Assembly (NCBI RefSeq): GCF_029504575.1
Contig: NZ_JAQFII010000001.1
Location: 6,393,001 to 6,457,000, forward strand
Direction of reading: 5' to 3'
Source: Streptomyces sp. SPB162
Lineage (GTDB): Bacteria > Actinomycetota > Actinomycetes > Streptomycetales > Streptomycetaceae
Length of the DNA stretch: 64,000 bases
This document shows positions 42,752-51,187 of the stretch, piece by piece (the first letter of the stretch is position 1; every line of letters begins with the position of its first letter). The notes beneath the pieces were generated by a model, which saw nothing but the letters and a program-made list of their open reading frames with translations, was not told the origin of the DNA and made no database searches. The position numbers and the translations under genes were made by a program.

Positions 42752-42780
42752 GCCGGTGTAGAACGGGGAGTGTGGCGGCC

Positions 42781-42846
42781 ATGAAGATCGGGACCATCCA
42801 GCTCCACAACGCGTCCGTCGCGCGTAGGACGGGACGCCCGCGGTGA
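42781..42846 (+). CDS. 21-codon ORF overlapping the hpnC start (possible leader peptide)
   Basis: ATG to TGA encodes a basic peptide beginning MKIGTIQLHNASVARR. Its TGA overlaps the GTG of hpnC (GTGA), the same coupling used between the following operon genes. GGGGAG lies about 10 nt before its ATG, whereas hpnC lacks a clear ribosome site of its own, so translation of this ORF may deliver ribosomes to hpnC. Confidence 0.45.
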   Translation: MKIGTIQLHNASVARRTGRPR

Positions 42847-43730
42847 CCGCCGACGCGCCGTCGCGCGCCGTCCTCGACAAGGCCGCCCGCGAGAACTTCC
42901 CCGTCGCCCCGTTCTTCGTGCCCAAGGCGTGGCGCGGTGACCTCATGGCCATCTACGGCTTCGCGCGGCTCGTCGACGACATCGGCGACGGCGACCTGGC
43001 CAACGGCGGCCGGGACGACGCCGCCCGTCTCGGCCTCCCGCAGGACGCCGCGGGCGACCGGATCGCCATGCTCGACGCCTTCGAGGGCGACCTGCGGAAG
43101 GTGTTCGACGGAACCCCGCGCCACCCGCTGCTCCTGGCGCTGCAGCCCACGGTCCGCCGGCACGGCCTGACCCCCGGTCCCTTCGAGGGCCTGATCGAGG
43201 CCAACCGCCAGGACCAGCGGGTCCGGCGCTACGACACGTACGAGGACCTGCTCGCCTACTGCGAACTGTCCGCCAACCCGGTGGGCCGGCTCGTTCTGGG
43301 GATCACGGGCACCTCGACACCCGAACGGAACCGGCTCTCCGACGCGGTCTGCACCGCGCTGCAGATCGTCGAGCACTTGCAGGACGTGGCCGAAGACCTC
43401 GGCCGCGACCGGATTTATCTGCCGGCACAGGACATGAAACGCTTCGGAGTCACCGAAGCGGACCTCGCCGCCCCCACCGCCGGCGCACAGGTGCGCGCAC
43501 TGGTGGCCTTCGAAGCGGAACGCGCCCGGGACCTTCTGAATGAAGGCACCCCCTTGGTGGGTAGCGTCCGTGGCAGGCTCAGGCTTCTGCTCGCCGGCTT
43601 CGTCGGCGGCGGTCGTGCCGCGCTGAAGGCGGTCGAGGGTGCGGGGTACGACGTGCTCCCGGGGCCGCCGAAGGCCACCAAGCCAAGCCTGCTGCGCGAA
43701 GTGGGGTCGACCTTGCGAAGAAAGGGGTGA
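42843..43730 (+). CDS. hpnC: Squalene synthase HpnC
   Basis: A 295-residue trans-isoprenyl synthase from GTG (VTADAPSRAVLDKAAREN). Metal-binding Asp motifs are in YGFARLVDDIGDGDL and EHLQDVAEDLGRDRIYLPAQ. In the HpnCDE route, HpnD condenses two farnesyl diphosphates to presqualene diphosphate, HpnC converts this to hydroxysqualene, and HpnE reduces it to squalene. It is the first enzyme gene of the hopanoid operon, coupled upstream to a 21-codon ORF and downstream to hpnD by GTGA overlaps. Confidence 0.93.
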   Translation: MTADAPSRAVLDKAARENFPVAPFFVPKAWRGDLMAIYGFARLVDDIGDGDLANGGRDDAARLGLPQDAAGDRIAMLDAFEGDLRKVFDGTPRHPLLLALQPTVRRHGLTPGPFEGLIEANRQDQRVRRYDTYEDLLAYCELSANPVGRLVLGITGTSTPERNRLSDAVCTALQIVEHLQDVAEDLGRDRIYLPAQDMKRFGVTEADLAAPTAGAQVRALVAFEAERARDLLNEGTPLVGSVRGRLRLLLAGFVGGGRAALKAVEGAGYDVLPGPPKATKPSLLREVGSTLRRKG

Positions 43731-44677
43731 GGCGGACCGTGAACGGTTCTGCCCACACGTCCGGGCCGGTTCTCGCCGCCTACCGTTACTGCGAGAGCGT
43801 CACCGGGCACGAGGCCCGCAACTTCGCCTACGGCATCCGCCTGCTGCCCCTCCCCAAGCGGCAGGCCATGTCAGCCCTCTACGCCTTCTCCCGCCGCGTC
43901 GACGACATCGGCGACGGCGACCTCGACCCCGAGGTCAAGCAGATCCGGCTGGACGAGACCCGGGCGCTGCTGGCCCGGATCCGCGCGGGCGAGATCCGCG
44001 AGGACGACACCGATCCGGTCGCGGTGGCGCTCACGGACGCTTCACGCCGTTTTCCGCTGCCGCTCGGCGGACTCGACGAACTGATCGACGGCGTCCTGAT
44101 GGACGTGCACGGCCGGACGTACGAGACCTGGGACGACCTCGCGGCGTACTGCCGCTGCGTCGCGGGCGCCATCGGACGGCTCTCGCTGGGCGTCTTCGGA
44201 GCCGTGGGCCCCGGTGGACGGGGTCCCGGCGACATGGAGCGCGCCTCCGGGTACGCCGACACCCTCGGCCTCGCCCTGCAACTCACCAACATCCTGCGGG
44301 ACGTCCGGGAGGACGCCGGCAACGGCCGTACCTATCTGCCGGCCCAGGATCTGGCCAAGTTCGGCTGCTCGGAGGGGTTCCACACCGACACCCCGCCGCC
44401 CGGCTCGGATTTCGCCGGCCTGATCGAGTACGAAGTGCGCCGCGCCCGCGCCCTGTTCGCGACGGGCTACCAATTGCTACCTATGCTCGACCGCCGCAGC
44501 GGCGCCTGTGTGGCCGCGATGGCGGGTATCTACCGCAGACTGCTGGACCGGATCGCCGCGGATCCCGAGGCGGTGCTGCGCGGCCGGGTCTCGCTCCCGG
44601 GCCACGAGAAGGCGTTCGTCGCCGTTCGTGGACTGGCGGGGCTCGACGCCCGCCGCTCGGCACGGGGGCGCGGGTGA
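43727..44677 (+). CDS. hpnD: Presqualene diphosphate synthase HpnD
   Basis: A 316-residue paralogue of HpnC, with Asp motifs ALYAFSRRVDDIGDGDLDPE and NILRDVREDAGNGRTYLPAQ plus RNFAYGIRLLPLPKRQAMSA. It condenses two farnesyl diphosphates to presqualene diphosphate. The GTG at 43727 (VRRTVNGSAHTSG) aligns best with known N termini; a GTG four codons later has a better-placed GGTGAGG site. It overlaps hpnC by 4 bp and the 32-codon ORF at 44674 by 4 bp. Confidence 0.93.
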   Translation: MRRTVNGSAHTSGPVLAAYRYCESVTGHEARNFAYGIRLLPLPKRQAMSALYAFSRRVDDIGDGDLDPEVKQIRLDETRALLARIRAGEIREDDTDPVAVALTDASRRFPLPLGGLDELIDGVLMDVHGRTYETWDDLAAYCRCVAGAIGRLSLGVFGAVGPGGRGPGDMERASGYADTLGLALQLTNILRDVREDAGNGRTYLPAQDLAKFGCSEGFHTDTPPPGSDFAGLIEYEVRRARALFATGYQLLPMLDRRSGACVAAMAGIYRRLLDRIAADPEAVLRGRVSLPGHEKAFVAVRGLAGLDARRSARGRG

Positions 44678-44772
44678 CGTTCCTGGCAACCAGTCACGTC
44701 CCCAGTGCGTCAGTGCCGGTGACGGAGCGTCGCATCGCGTCGGGCGGCATGGAGAGGGGGGAGGGCGCATGA
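44674..44772 (+). CDS. 32-residue ORF bridging hpnD and hpnE
   Basis: The GTG overlaps the hpnD stop (GTGA) and its own TGA overlaps the hpnE ATG (ATGA), so the ORF exactly fills the gap with coupling at both ends. The peptide starts VTFLATSHVPSASVPVTERR and ends GGMERGEGA. I see no known domain. GGAGAGGGGGGAGGGCGC inside it serves as ribosome site for hpnE. It may be a true microprotein or simply a translated spacer. Confidence 0.55.
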   Translation: MTFLATSHVPSASVPVTERRIASGGMERGEGA

Positions 44773-46170
44773 CCGGTTCCGAGGTTTCCGAACGTCCTCC
44801 GACCGCCGTGGTCGTCGGCGGCGGGCTGGCCGGCACCACGGCGGCACTGGCGCTGGCCGACGCCGGGCTGCGGGTGACACTGATCGAGACGCGTCCCCGC
44901 CTGGGCGGGCTGGCGTTCTCCTTCCGGCGCGGCGAGCTGACCGTCGACAACGGGCAGCACGTCTTCCTGCGCTGCTGCACCGCCTACCAGTGGTTCCTCG
45001 ACCGGATCGCGGCGCGCGACCTGGTCACCCTGCAGGACCGGCTCGACGTGCCCGTGCTGGACGCGTCGACCATGCGGCTGGGCCGGCTGCGCCGCGCGGC
45101 GCTGCCCGTACCGCTGCACCTGGCGGCGAGCCTGGCGACGTATCCGCACCTGTCGCTCCGGGAACGGGCGATGGTCGGGCGCGCCGCGCTGGCGCTGCGC
45201 GCCCTGGACCTGGACGACCCGGCGCTGGACGACACGGACTTCGCGAGCTGGCTGAGCGAGCGGGGCCAGTCCCCGCGCACCATCGAGGCGCTGTGGGACC
45301 TGGTGGGCGTCGCGACGCTCAACGCCACCGCGGCGCATGCCTCGCTGGGGCTGGCCGCCATGGTCTTCAAGACCGGGCTGCTGTCCGAGGCCGGCGCCGC
45401 CGACATCGGCTGGGCGGCCGCGCCGCTGGGCGAGCTGCACGACGACCGGGCCCGCAAGGCGCTGGACGCGGCGGGCGTGCGGATCATGCTGCGGTCCCGG
45501 GTGACCGGCATCGAGCAGTCGGCCGGGGGCGGCTGGCTGGTCGACACCGAGACCGGCCCTGGACGCGGCGAGCGGCTCGACGCCGGCACCGTCGTCATGG
45601 CGCTGCCGCAGCGCGAGACGCACGGGCTGCTGCCGCAGGGCGCGCTGGAGGACCCCGACGCGCTGCTGGGGATCGGCACCGCGCCGATCCTGAACGTGCA
45701 CGTCGTCTACGACCGGCAGGTGCTGCGGCAGCCGTTCTTCGCCGCGCTCGGCAGCCCCGTCCAGTGGGTCTTCGACCGCACCGAGAGCTCGGGGATGACG
45801 GGGCCCGGCCAGTACCTGGCCGTCTCGCAGTCCGCCGTCGAGGACGAGATCGATCTGCCGGTCGCGGAACTGCGCGCGCGGTATCTGCCGGAGCTGGAAC
45901 GTCTGCTGCCCGCCGCCAGGGGGGGCCGGCGTGACGGACTTCTTCGTCACCCGGGAGCGCACGGCGACCTTCGCCCCGACGCCCGGTGTCGGGCGGCTGC
46001 GGCCGGGCGCGGCCACCCGCGCCCCCGGTCTGTACCTGGCCGGCGCGTGGACCGCCACCGGATGGCCCGCGACCATGGAGAGCGCCGTGCGCAGTGGACT
46101 GAACGCCTCCCGAGAAGCTTTGACCGCACTAGGCCTTCCGTTCGAGAACGATGTTGTGAGGGCCGTATGA
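44769..46170 (+). pseudogene. hpnE: Hydroxysqualene dehydroxylase HpnE, frameshifted in a 7-G run
   Basis: An amine-oxidase-like flavoprotein. FAD binding VVVGGGLAGTTAALALADAG, RPRLGGLAFSFRRGELTVDN and GQHVFLRCCTAYQWFL open the protein; WVFDRTESSG follows near residue 335. At 45919-45925 a run of seven G puts the remaining part VTDFFVTRERTATFAPTPGV and GLYLAGAWTATGWPATMESA (the C-terminal FAD motif) one frame over, ending at 46170. Reading straight on instead fuses the protein in frame with the next gene. HpnE reduces hydroxysqualene to squalene, so a true frameshift would block the operon unless bypassed. Deleting one G restores about 467 residues. Confidence 0.85.
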
Positions 46171-47237
46171 GCACAGCCAGTGCAACCAGAGGAGTAATCG
46201 TGACCGCTGCCGGCGTCCTTGAGCTGCTGGAGCGCGGCCGCACCCTGTCCACACCGGTGCTCCGCTCGGCCGTGGAACGGCTCGCGCCACCGATGGACAC
46301 CGTCGCCGCCTACCACTTCGGGTGGATCGACGCGGCCGGCCGGCCGGCCGACGGCGACGGCGGCAAAGCCGTGCGCCCCGCGCTGGCGCTGCTGTCCGCC
46401 GAGGCGGCGGGGGCGCCCCCCGAGGTCGGCATCCCGGGCGCGGTCGCCGTCGAGCTGGTGCACAACTTCTCACTGCTGCACGACGATCTGATGGACGGCG
46501 ACGAGCAGCGCCGGCACCGCGACACGGTGTGGAAGGTGCACGGTCCCGCGCAGGCGATCCTGGTCGGTGACGCGCTGTTCGCGCTCGCCAACGAGGTGCT
46601 GCTGGAGCAGTGCACCGTGGACGCCGGCCGTGCCACCCGGCGGCTGACCGTCGCCACCCGCAAGCTGATCGACGGTCAGGCCCAGGACATCTCCTTCGAG
46701 CACCGCGAGCGCGTCACCGTCGAGGAGTGCCTGGAGATGGAGGGCAACAAGACCGGCGCCCTGCTGGCCTGCGCCTCCTCCATCGGCGCGGTACTCGGCG
46801 GCGCGTCGGAGTCCGACGCCGACGCGCTGGAGGAGTACGGCTACCACCTCGGGCTGGCCTTCCAGGCGATCGATGATCTGCTCGGCATCTGGGGCGACCC
46901 GGCGGCGACCGGCAAGCAGACCTGGAGCGATCTGCGGCAGCGCAAGAAGTCACTGCCCGTGGTCGCCGCGCTGGCGGCCGGCGGCAGTGCCTCCGAACAA
47001 CTGGGGGAACTGCTCGCGGCAGATGCCAAGAATCCTGAAACAGGTGCGTTCAGTGAGGAAGAGTTCGCCCTGCGGGCGGCGTTGATCGAAGAGGCGGGAG
47101 GCCGGGAGTGGACATCCCAGGAAGCCCGTCGCCAATACGCCACCGCAATCGCCGCGCTGGATAAAATGGACATGCCGGACGAAATTCAACGTAAGCTCGT
47201 AGGCCTGGCGGATTTTGTGGTGGTTCGCGAGAAGTAA
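46167..47237 (+). CDS. Polyprenyl (farnesyl-type) diphosphate synthase of the hopanoid operon
   Basis: A 356-residue trans-prenyl synthase. The first Asp-rich motif is VHNFSLLHDDLMDGDEQRRH and the second is LAFQAIDDLLGIWGD, with KAVRPALALLSAEAAG and the Lys-containing TGKQTWSDLRQRKKSLPVVA. It elongates allylic diphosphates, probably to farnesyl diphosphate for HpnCD. The ATG overlaps the hpnE stop (ATGA). A GTG 11 codons later behind AGAGGAG is an alternative start. A 97-bp gap then leads to shc. Confidence 0.92.
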   Translation: MSTASATRGVIVTAAGVLELLERGRTLSTPVLRSAVERLAPPMDTVAAYHFGWIDAAGRPADGDGGKAVRPALALLSAEAAGAPPEVGIPGAVAVELVHNFSLLHDDLMDGDEQRRHRDTVWKVHGPAQAILVGDALFALANEVLLEQCTVDAGRATRRLTVATRKLIDGQAQDISFEHRERVTVEECLEMEGNKTGALLACASSIGAVLGGASESDADALEEYGYHLGLAFQAIDDLLGIWGDPAATGKQTWSDLRQRKKSLPVVAALAAGGSASEQLGELLAADAKNPETGAFSEEEFALRAALIEEAGGREWTSQEARRQYATAIAALDKMDMPDEIQRKLVGLADFVVVREK

Positions 47238-47334
47238 AGATCTAACGTGGAGCGCAGCACGTCGCCGACCCAGCACGTGTAACGGTCGACGGCAGCCCCA
47301 ACACCGCAGAAGTCTCAACTGCAAAGGGGAAGCC

Positions 47335-49344
47335 ATGACAGCGACGACCGACGGCAGTCCGGGGGCCCCAGCCCCCCAGGCACCTTCGGCCAGCACGACC
47401 TCGGCACCGCACCCCGTACACGTCGGTGGTGCCGAGGCGGCGGAGCGCGCCGCGCAGCGCGCCGCCGCCCATCTCCTGGCGGCCCAGCATCCCGACGGGT
47501 GGTGGAAGGGCGACCTCGAGACCAACGTGACGATGGACGCCGAGGATCTGCTGCTCCGTCAGTTCCTCGGCATCCAGGACGAGCGGACCACGCAGGCCGC
47601 CGCCCGCTGGATCCGTTCGCTGCAACGTGACGACGGGTCCTGGCCCACCTTCCACAGCGGGCCGGGGGACCTGTCCGCGACGATCGAGGCGTATGTCGCG
47701 CTGCGGCTGGCGGGCGACGCGCCGGAGGCGCCGCACATGGCGGACGCGTCGGCGTGGGTGCGCGAGGCCGGCGGCGTCGTGGGGGCCCGGGTCTTCACCA
47801 GGATCTGGTTGGCCCTGTTCGGTTGGTGGCGCTGGGAGGACCTCCCCGAGCTGCCGCCGGAGATCATCTACCTTCCCAAGTGGTTCCCGCTCAACATCTA
47901 CGCCTTCGGTTGCTGGGCCCGGCAGACCATCGTCCCGCTCACCGTCGTCGCCGCCCACCGCCCGGTCCGTCCGGCGCACTTCGGGATTAGCGAGCTGCAC
48001 AGCGACCCCGCACAGCCCAACCCGCCGCGCCCGCACGCCCCGCTCGCCAGCTGGGACGGCCTCTTCCAGCGGCTGGACCGGGCCCTGCACCTGTACCGCA
48101 AGGTCGGCGTCCGACCGCTGCGGCGAACCGCGCTCAAGGCCTGCGCGCAGTGGATCATCGACCGCCAGGAGGACGACGGCTGCTGGGGCGGGATCCAGCC
48201 GCCCGCCGTGTACTCGGTCATCGCCCTGCACCTGCTCGGGTACGAACTCGACCATCCGGTCGTTCGCGCGGGGCTCGATTCGCTGGATCGTTTCGCCGTG
48301 TGGCCCGACGAGGACACCCGCATGATCGAGGCGTGCCAGTCCCCGGTCTGGGACACCTGCCTGGCCACCATCGCCCTGGCCGACGCCGGTGTGCCGGCCG
48401 ACCACCCGGCGCTGGTCAAGGCGGCGGACTGGATGCTGGACGAGCAGATCACCAAGCCGGGCGACTGGTCGGTGCAGCGGCCGGGGCTGCAACCGGGCGG
48501 CTGGGCCTTCGAGTTCCACAACGACAACTACCCGGACATCGACGACACAGCCGAGGTCGTGCTGGCCCTGCTGCGGGTCGAGCACCCCGATCCGGGCCGG
48601 GTCGACGCCGCCGTGGAGCGGGCCGTGCGCTGGAACATCGGCATGCAGTCGAAGAACGGGGCGTGGGGCGCCTTCGACGCCGACAACACCAGCGCGTTCC
48701 CCAACCGGCTGCCGTTCTGCGACTTCGGCGAGGTCATCGACCCGCCGTCCGCCGATGTCACCGCGCACGTGGTGGAGATGCTCGCCTCGATCGGCCTGGA
48801 GCGCGACACCCACACCCGGCGCGGCATCGACTGGCTGCTGGCGGAACAGGAGGACAACGGAGCCTGGTTCGGCCGTTGGGGCGTCAACTACATCTACGGC
48901 ACGGGGTCCGCGGTGCCCGCACTGGTGGCGGCCGGACTGCCGGTGGGCCACCCCACCGTCCGACGGGCCGTCAGCTGGCTGGAGAGCGTGCAGAACCAGG
49001 ACGGCGGCTGGGGCGAGGACCTGCGCTCCTACTCCGACCAGGAGTGGATCGGCCGCGGGGTCTCGACCGCCTCGCAGACCGCCTGGGCACTGCTGGCCCT
49101 GCTGTCGGCGGGCGAGCGGGACAGCGACGCGGTGGAGCGCGGGGTGCGCTGGCTCGTGGACACCCAGCAGGCCGACGGCTCCTGGGACGAGCCGTACTTC
49201 ACCGGGACCGGATTCCCCCGGGACTTCTCCATCAACTACCACCTGTACCGCATGGTCTTCCCGCTCACGGCGCTCGGGCGCTACGTGCGCGGCGAACCGC
49301 TGGGAGTCATCGGCAACGCGCCGAAGGGCAAGGCGGTCGGATGA
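47335..49344 (+). CDS. shc: Squalene-hopene cyclase
   Basis: A 669-residue triterpene cyclase. The proton-donating DxDDTA motif is in NDNYPDIDDTAEVVLALL near residue 400, and several QW repeats are visible (QHPDGWW, QEDDGCWGG, QSKNGAWGAF, QNQDGGWGED, QQADGSWDE). It cyclises squalene to hopene/diplopterol at the inner membrane surface. GGGGA precedes the ATG. The N-terminal 30 residues are Ala/Pro/Ser-rich and variable. The next gene overlaps by 4 bp. Confidence 0.96.
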   Translation: MTATTDGSPGAPAPQAPSASTTSAPHPVHVGGAEAAERAAQRAAAHLLAAQHPDGWWKGDLETNVTMDAEDLLLRQFLGIQDERTTQAAARWIRSLQRDDGSWPTFHSGPGDLSATIEAYVALRLAGDAPEAPHMADASAWVREAGGVVGARVFTRIWLALFGWWRWEDLPELPPEIIYLPKWFPLNIYAFGCWARQTIVPLTVVAAHRPVRPAHFGISELHSDPAQPNPPRPHAPLASWDGLFQRLDRALHLYRKVGVRPLRRTALKACAQWIIDRQEDDGCWGGIQPPAVYSVIALHLLGYELDHPVVRAGLDSLDRFAVWPDEDTRMIEACQSPVWDTCLATIALADAGVPADHPALVKAADWMLDEQITKPGDWSVQRPGLQPGGWAFEFHNDNYPDIDDTAEVVLALLRVEHPDPGRVDAAVERAVRWNIGMQSKNGAWGAFDADNTSAFPNRLPFCDFGEVIDPPSADVTAHVVEMLASIGLERDTHTRRGIDWLLAEQEDNGAWFGRWGVNYIYGTGSAVPALVAAGLPVGHPTVRRAVSWLESVQNQDGGWGEDLRSYSDQEWIGRGVSTASQTAWALLALLSAGERDSDAVERGVRWLVDTQQADGSWDEPYFTGTGFPRDFSINYHLYRMVFPLTALGRYVRGEPLGVIGNAPKGKAVG

Positions 49345-49934
49345 CGGCTCTGCTCGTCGTCTGCGCCCTCGGCGTCGAACGGTTCGCCCTGCGGGGCGGG
49401 GACCGGACCGGCGCCGTGGGACCCGTCGCCCTGCTGCGCACCGGCATGGGACCGATGGCCGCCGACCGGGCCGTCACCGAAGCGCTGCGCGCCCCGCACC
49501 TGCGGGACGCGGCGGTGCTCGCCACCGGATTCTGCGCCGGCCTGGCCGCCGGCATGCGCCCCGGCGACCTCGTGGTCTCGGACGAGACCCACGGAGCGGG
49601 ACGACTGACCGCCGCGCTCGAAGCGGCGGGGCACACCGTCCACCTCGGACGCCTGGCCGGGTCCGACCATGTCGTACGGGGCGCGGAACGCTCCGTTCTG
49701 CGGTCGACAGGAGCGATCGCGGTCGACATGGAATCCACCGCAATACTGCGCGCCGCCCTGGCGCGCGGACCGCGGCCCGTCGCCGCCGTCCGCGTTGTTG
49801 TCGACACTCCCGAGTATGAACTGGTCCGTGTCGGCACGCTGCGCACCGGAATGACCGCATTCCGCGTGCTAAGGGCTATTCTTCCTGCCTTTTTCGAATG
49901 GCACCGTACTACCGCTGTGCTCTCCTGGAGGTGA
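49341..49934 (+). CDS. hpnG: HpnG, adenosylhopane nucleosidase/phosphorylase
   Basis: A 197-residue member of the nucleoside phosphorylase fold: LLRTGMGPMAADRAVTEALR, VLATGFCAGLAAGMRPGDLV and AIAVDMESTAILRAALARGP, which contains the substrate-contacting Met-Glu pair. It removes adenine from adenosylhopane made by HpnH, giving ribosylhopane or its phosphate. It is somewhat short for the family. It overlaps shc by 4 bp and is followed at 5 bp by hpnH. Confidence 0.88.
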   Translation: MTALLVVCALGVERFALRGGDRTGAVGPVALLRTGMGPMAADRAVTEALRAPHLRDAAVLATGFCAGLAAGMRPGDLVVSDETHGAGRLTAALEAAGHTVHLGRLAGSDHVVRGAERSVLRSTGAIAVDMESTAILRAALARGPRPVAAVRVVVDTPEYELVRVGTLRTGMTAFRVLRAILPAFFEWHRTTAVLSWR

Positions 49935-49939
49935 GCTAG

Positions 49940-50965
49940 ATGGCTATGCCGCTCCGCCAGTCCATCCGGGTCGGAACGTACCTCATGGAACAGAAACTCC
50001 GACGCCGTGAGAAGTTTCCACTGATCGTGGAATTGGAGCCGCTGTTCGCCTGCAACCTGGCCTGCGAGGGCTGTGGAAAGATCCAGCACCCGGCAGGGGT
50101 CCTCAAGCAGCGCATGCCGGTCGCCCAGGCGGTCGGCGCGGTGCTCGAATCCGGCGCCCCGATGGTGTCCATCGCCGGTGGCGAGCCCTTGATGCACCCC
50201 CAGATCCACGAGATCGTGCGCCAGTTGGTGGCCAAGCGGAAGTACGTCTTCCTCTGCACCAACGCGTTGCTCATGCGCAAGAAGATGGACAAGTTCACGC
50301 CGTCCCCGTACTTCGCCTTCACCGTCCACATCGACGGGCTGAAGGAGCGGCACGACGAGTCGGTCGCCAAGGACGGCGTCTTCGAGGAGGCGGTCGAGGC
50401 GATCAAGGAGGCCAAGAGACGCGGCTTCCGGGTCACCACCAACTCGACCTTCTTCAACACCGACACCCCGCAGAGCATTATCGAGGTCCTCGACTACCTC
50501 AATGACGACCTCAAGGTCGACGAGATGATGATCTCGCCCGCCTACGCGTACGAGAAGGCACCCGACCAGGAGCACTTCCTCGGCGTCGAGCAGACCCGTG
50601 AGCTGTTCAAGAAGTCCTTCGCGGGCGGCAACCGCCGGAAGTGGCGGCTCAACCACAGCCCGCTCTTCCTGGACTTCCTGGAGGGCAAGGCCGACTTCCA
50701 GTGCACCGCCTGGGGCATCCCCAACTACTCGCTCTTCGGCTGGCAGCGACCCTGCTACCTGATGAGCGACGGCTACGTGCCCACCTACCGCGAGCTGATC
50801 GAGGAGACTGACTGGGACAAGTACGGCCGCGGCAAGGACCCGCGCTGTGCCAACTGCATGGCGCACTGCGGCTACGAGCCGACCGCCGTACTCGCCACCA
50901 TGGGCTCCCTCAAGGAATCGCTCCGTGCCGCCCGAGAGACGGTGGCCGGGAACCGCGGGAAGTGA
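49940..50965 (+). CDS. hpnH: HpnH, radical SAM adenosyl-hopene transferase
   Basis: A 341-residue radical SAM enzyme with the cluster Cys in LFACNLACEGCGKIQHP, SAM-binding MVSIAGGEPLMHPQIHE, VHIDGLKERHDESVAKDG and VTTNSTFFNTDTPQSI. The C-terminal part has RCANCMAHCGYEPTAV, an additional Cys cluster. It adds 5'-deoxyadenosyl to hopene, the first step of side-chain extension to C35 hopanoids. A strong GGAGGTGAGCTAG precedes the ATG. Confidence 0.95.
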   Translation: MAMPLRQSIRVGTYLMEQKLRRREKFPLIVELEPLFACNLACEGCGKIQHPAGVLKQRMPVAQAVGAVLESGAPMVSIAGGEPLMHPQIHEIVRQLVAKRKYVFLCTNALLMRKKMDKFTPSPYFAFTVHIDGLKERHDESVAKDGVFEEAVEAIKEAKRRGFRVTTNSTFFNTDTPQSIIEVLDYLNDDLKVDEMMISPAYAYEKAPDQEHFLGVEQTRELFKKSFAGGNRRKWRLNHSPLFLDFLEGKADFQCTAWGIPNYSLFGWQRPCYLMSDGYVPTYRELIEETDWDKYGRGKDPRCANCMAHCGYEPTAVLATMGSLKESLRAARETVAGNRGK

Positions 50966-50973
50966 CGGCCCGG

Positions 50974-51152
50974 ATGTCGGGGAACGAGCCGACAGCGCTC
51001 GGTCAGCCCGCCGTACCGCCCCGCCCGCTCCCGGTGTGCCGCCCCGCGCGGCGCACCGGGAGCGGGCCGGCACCGAAGAGGCGGTGAAGATCACCGAGCA
51101 GTTGGAAGCAGGCGGCGCGCTCGCGGGGACACCCGGAGCCGCCGTCGGCTGA
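50974..51152 (+). pseudogene. ispG (gcpE) relic, internal deletion
   Basis: Between hpnH and dxs, where related clusters carry a full ispG of about 385 codons, only 179 bp remain. The 5' end reads SGNEPTALGQPAVPPRPL, resembling the start of IspG (typically LGMPSVP...). The 3' end, in another frame, reads TEEAVKITEQLEAGG and stops at 51152, resembling the IspG C terminus (EEAMKIAEQME-like). All catalytic Cys are gone. The two pieces are out of frame with each other. The comparison is from memory of IspG ends, so the call is good but not certain. Confidence 0.65.
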
Positions 51153-51187
51153 CCGCAGCAATCCCGGTAGGGGGAACGAGGTCCATC

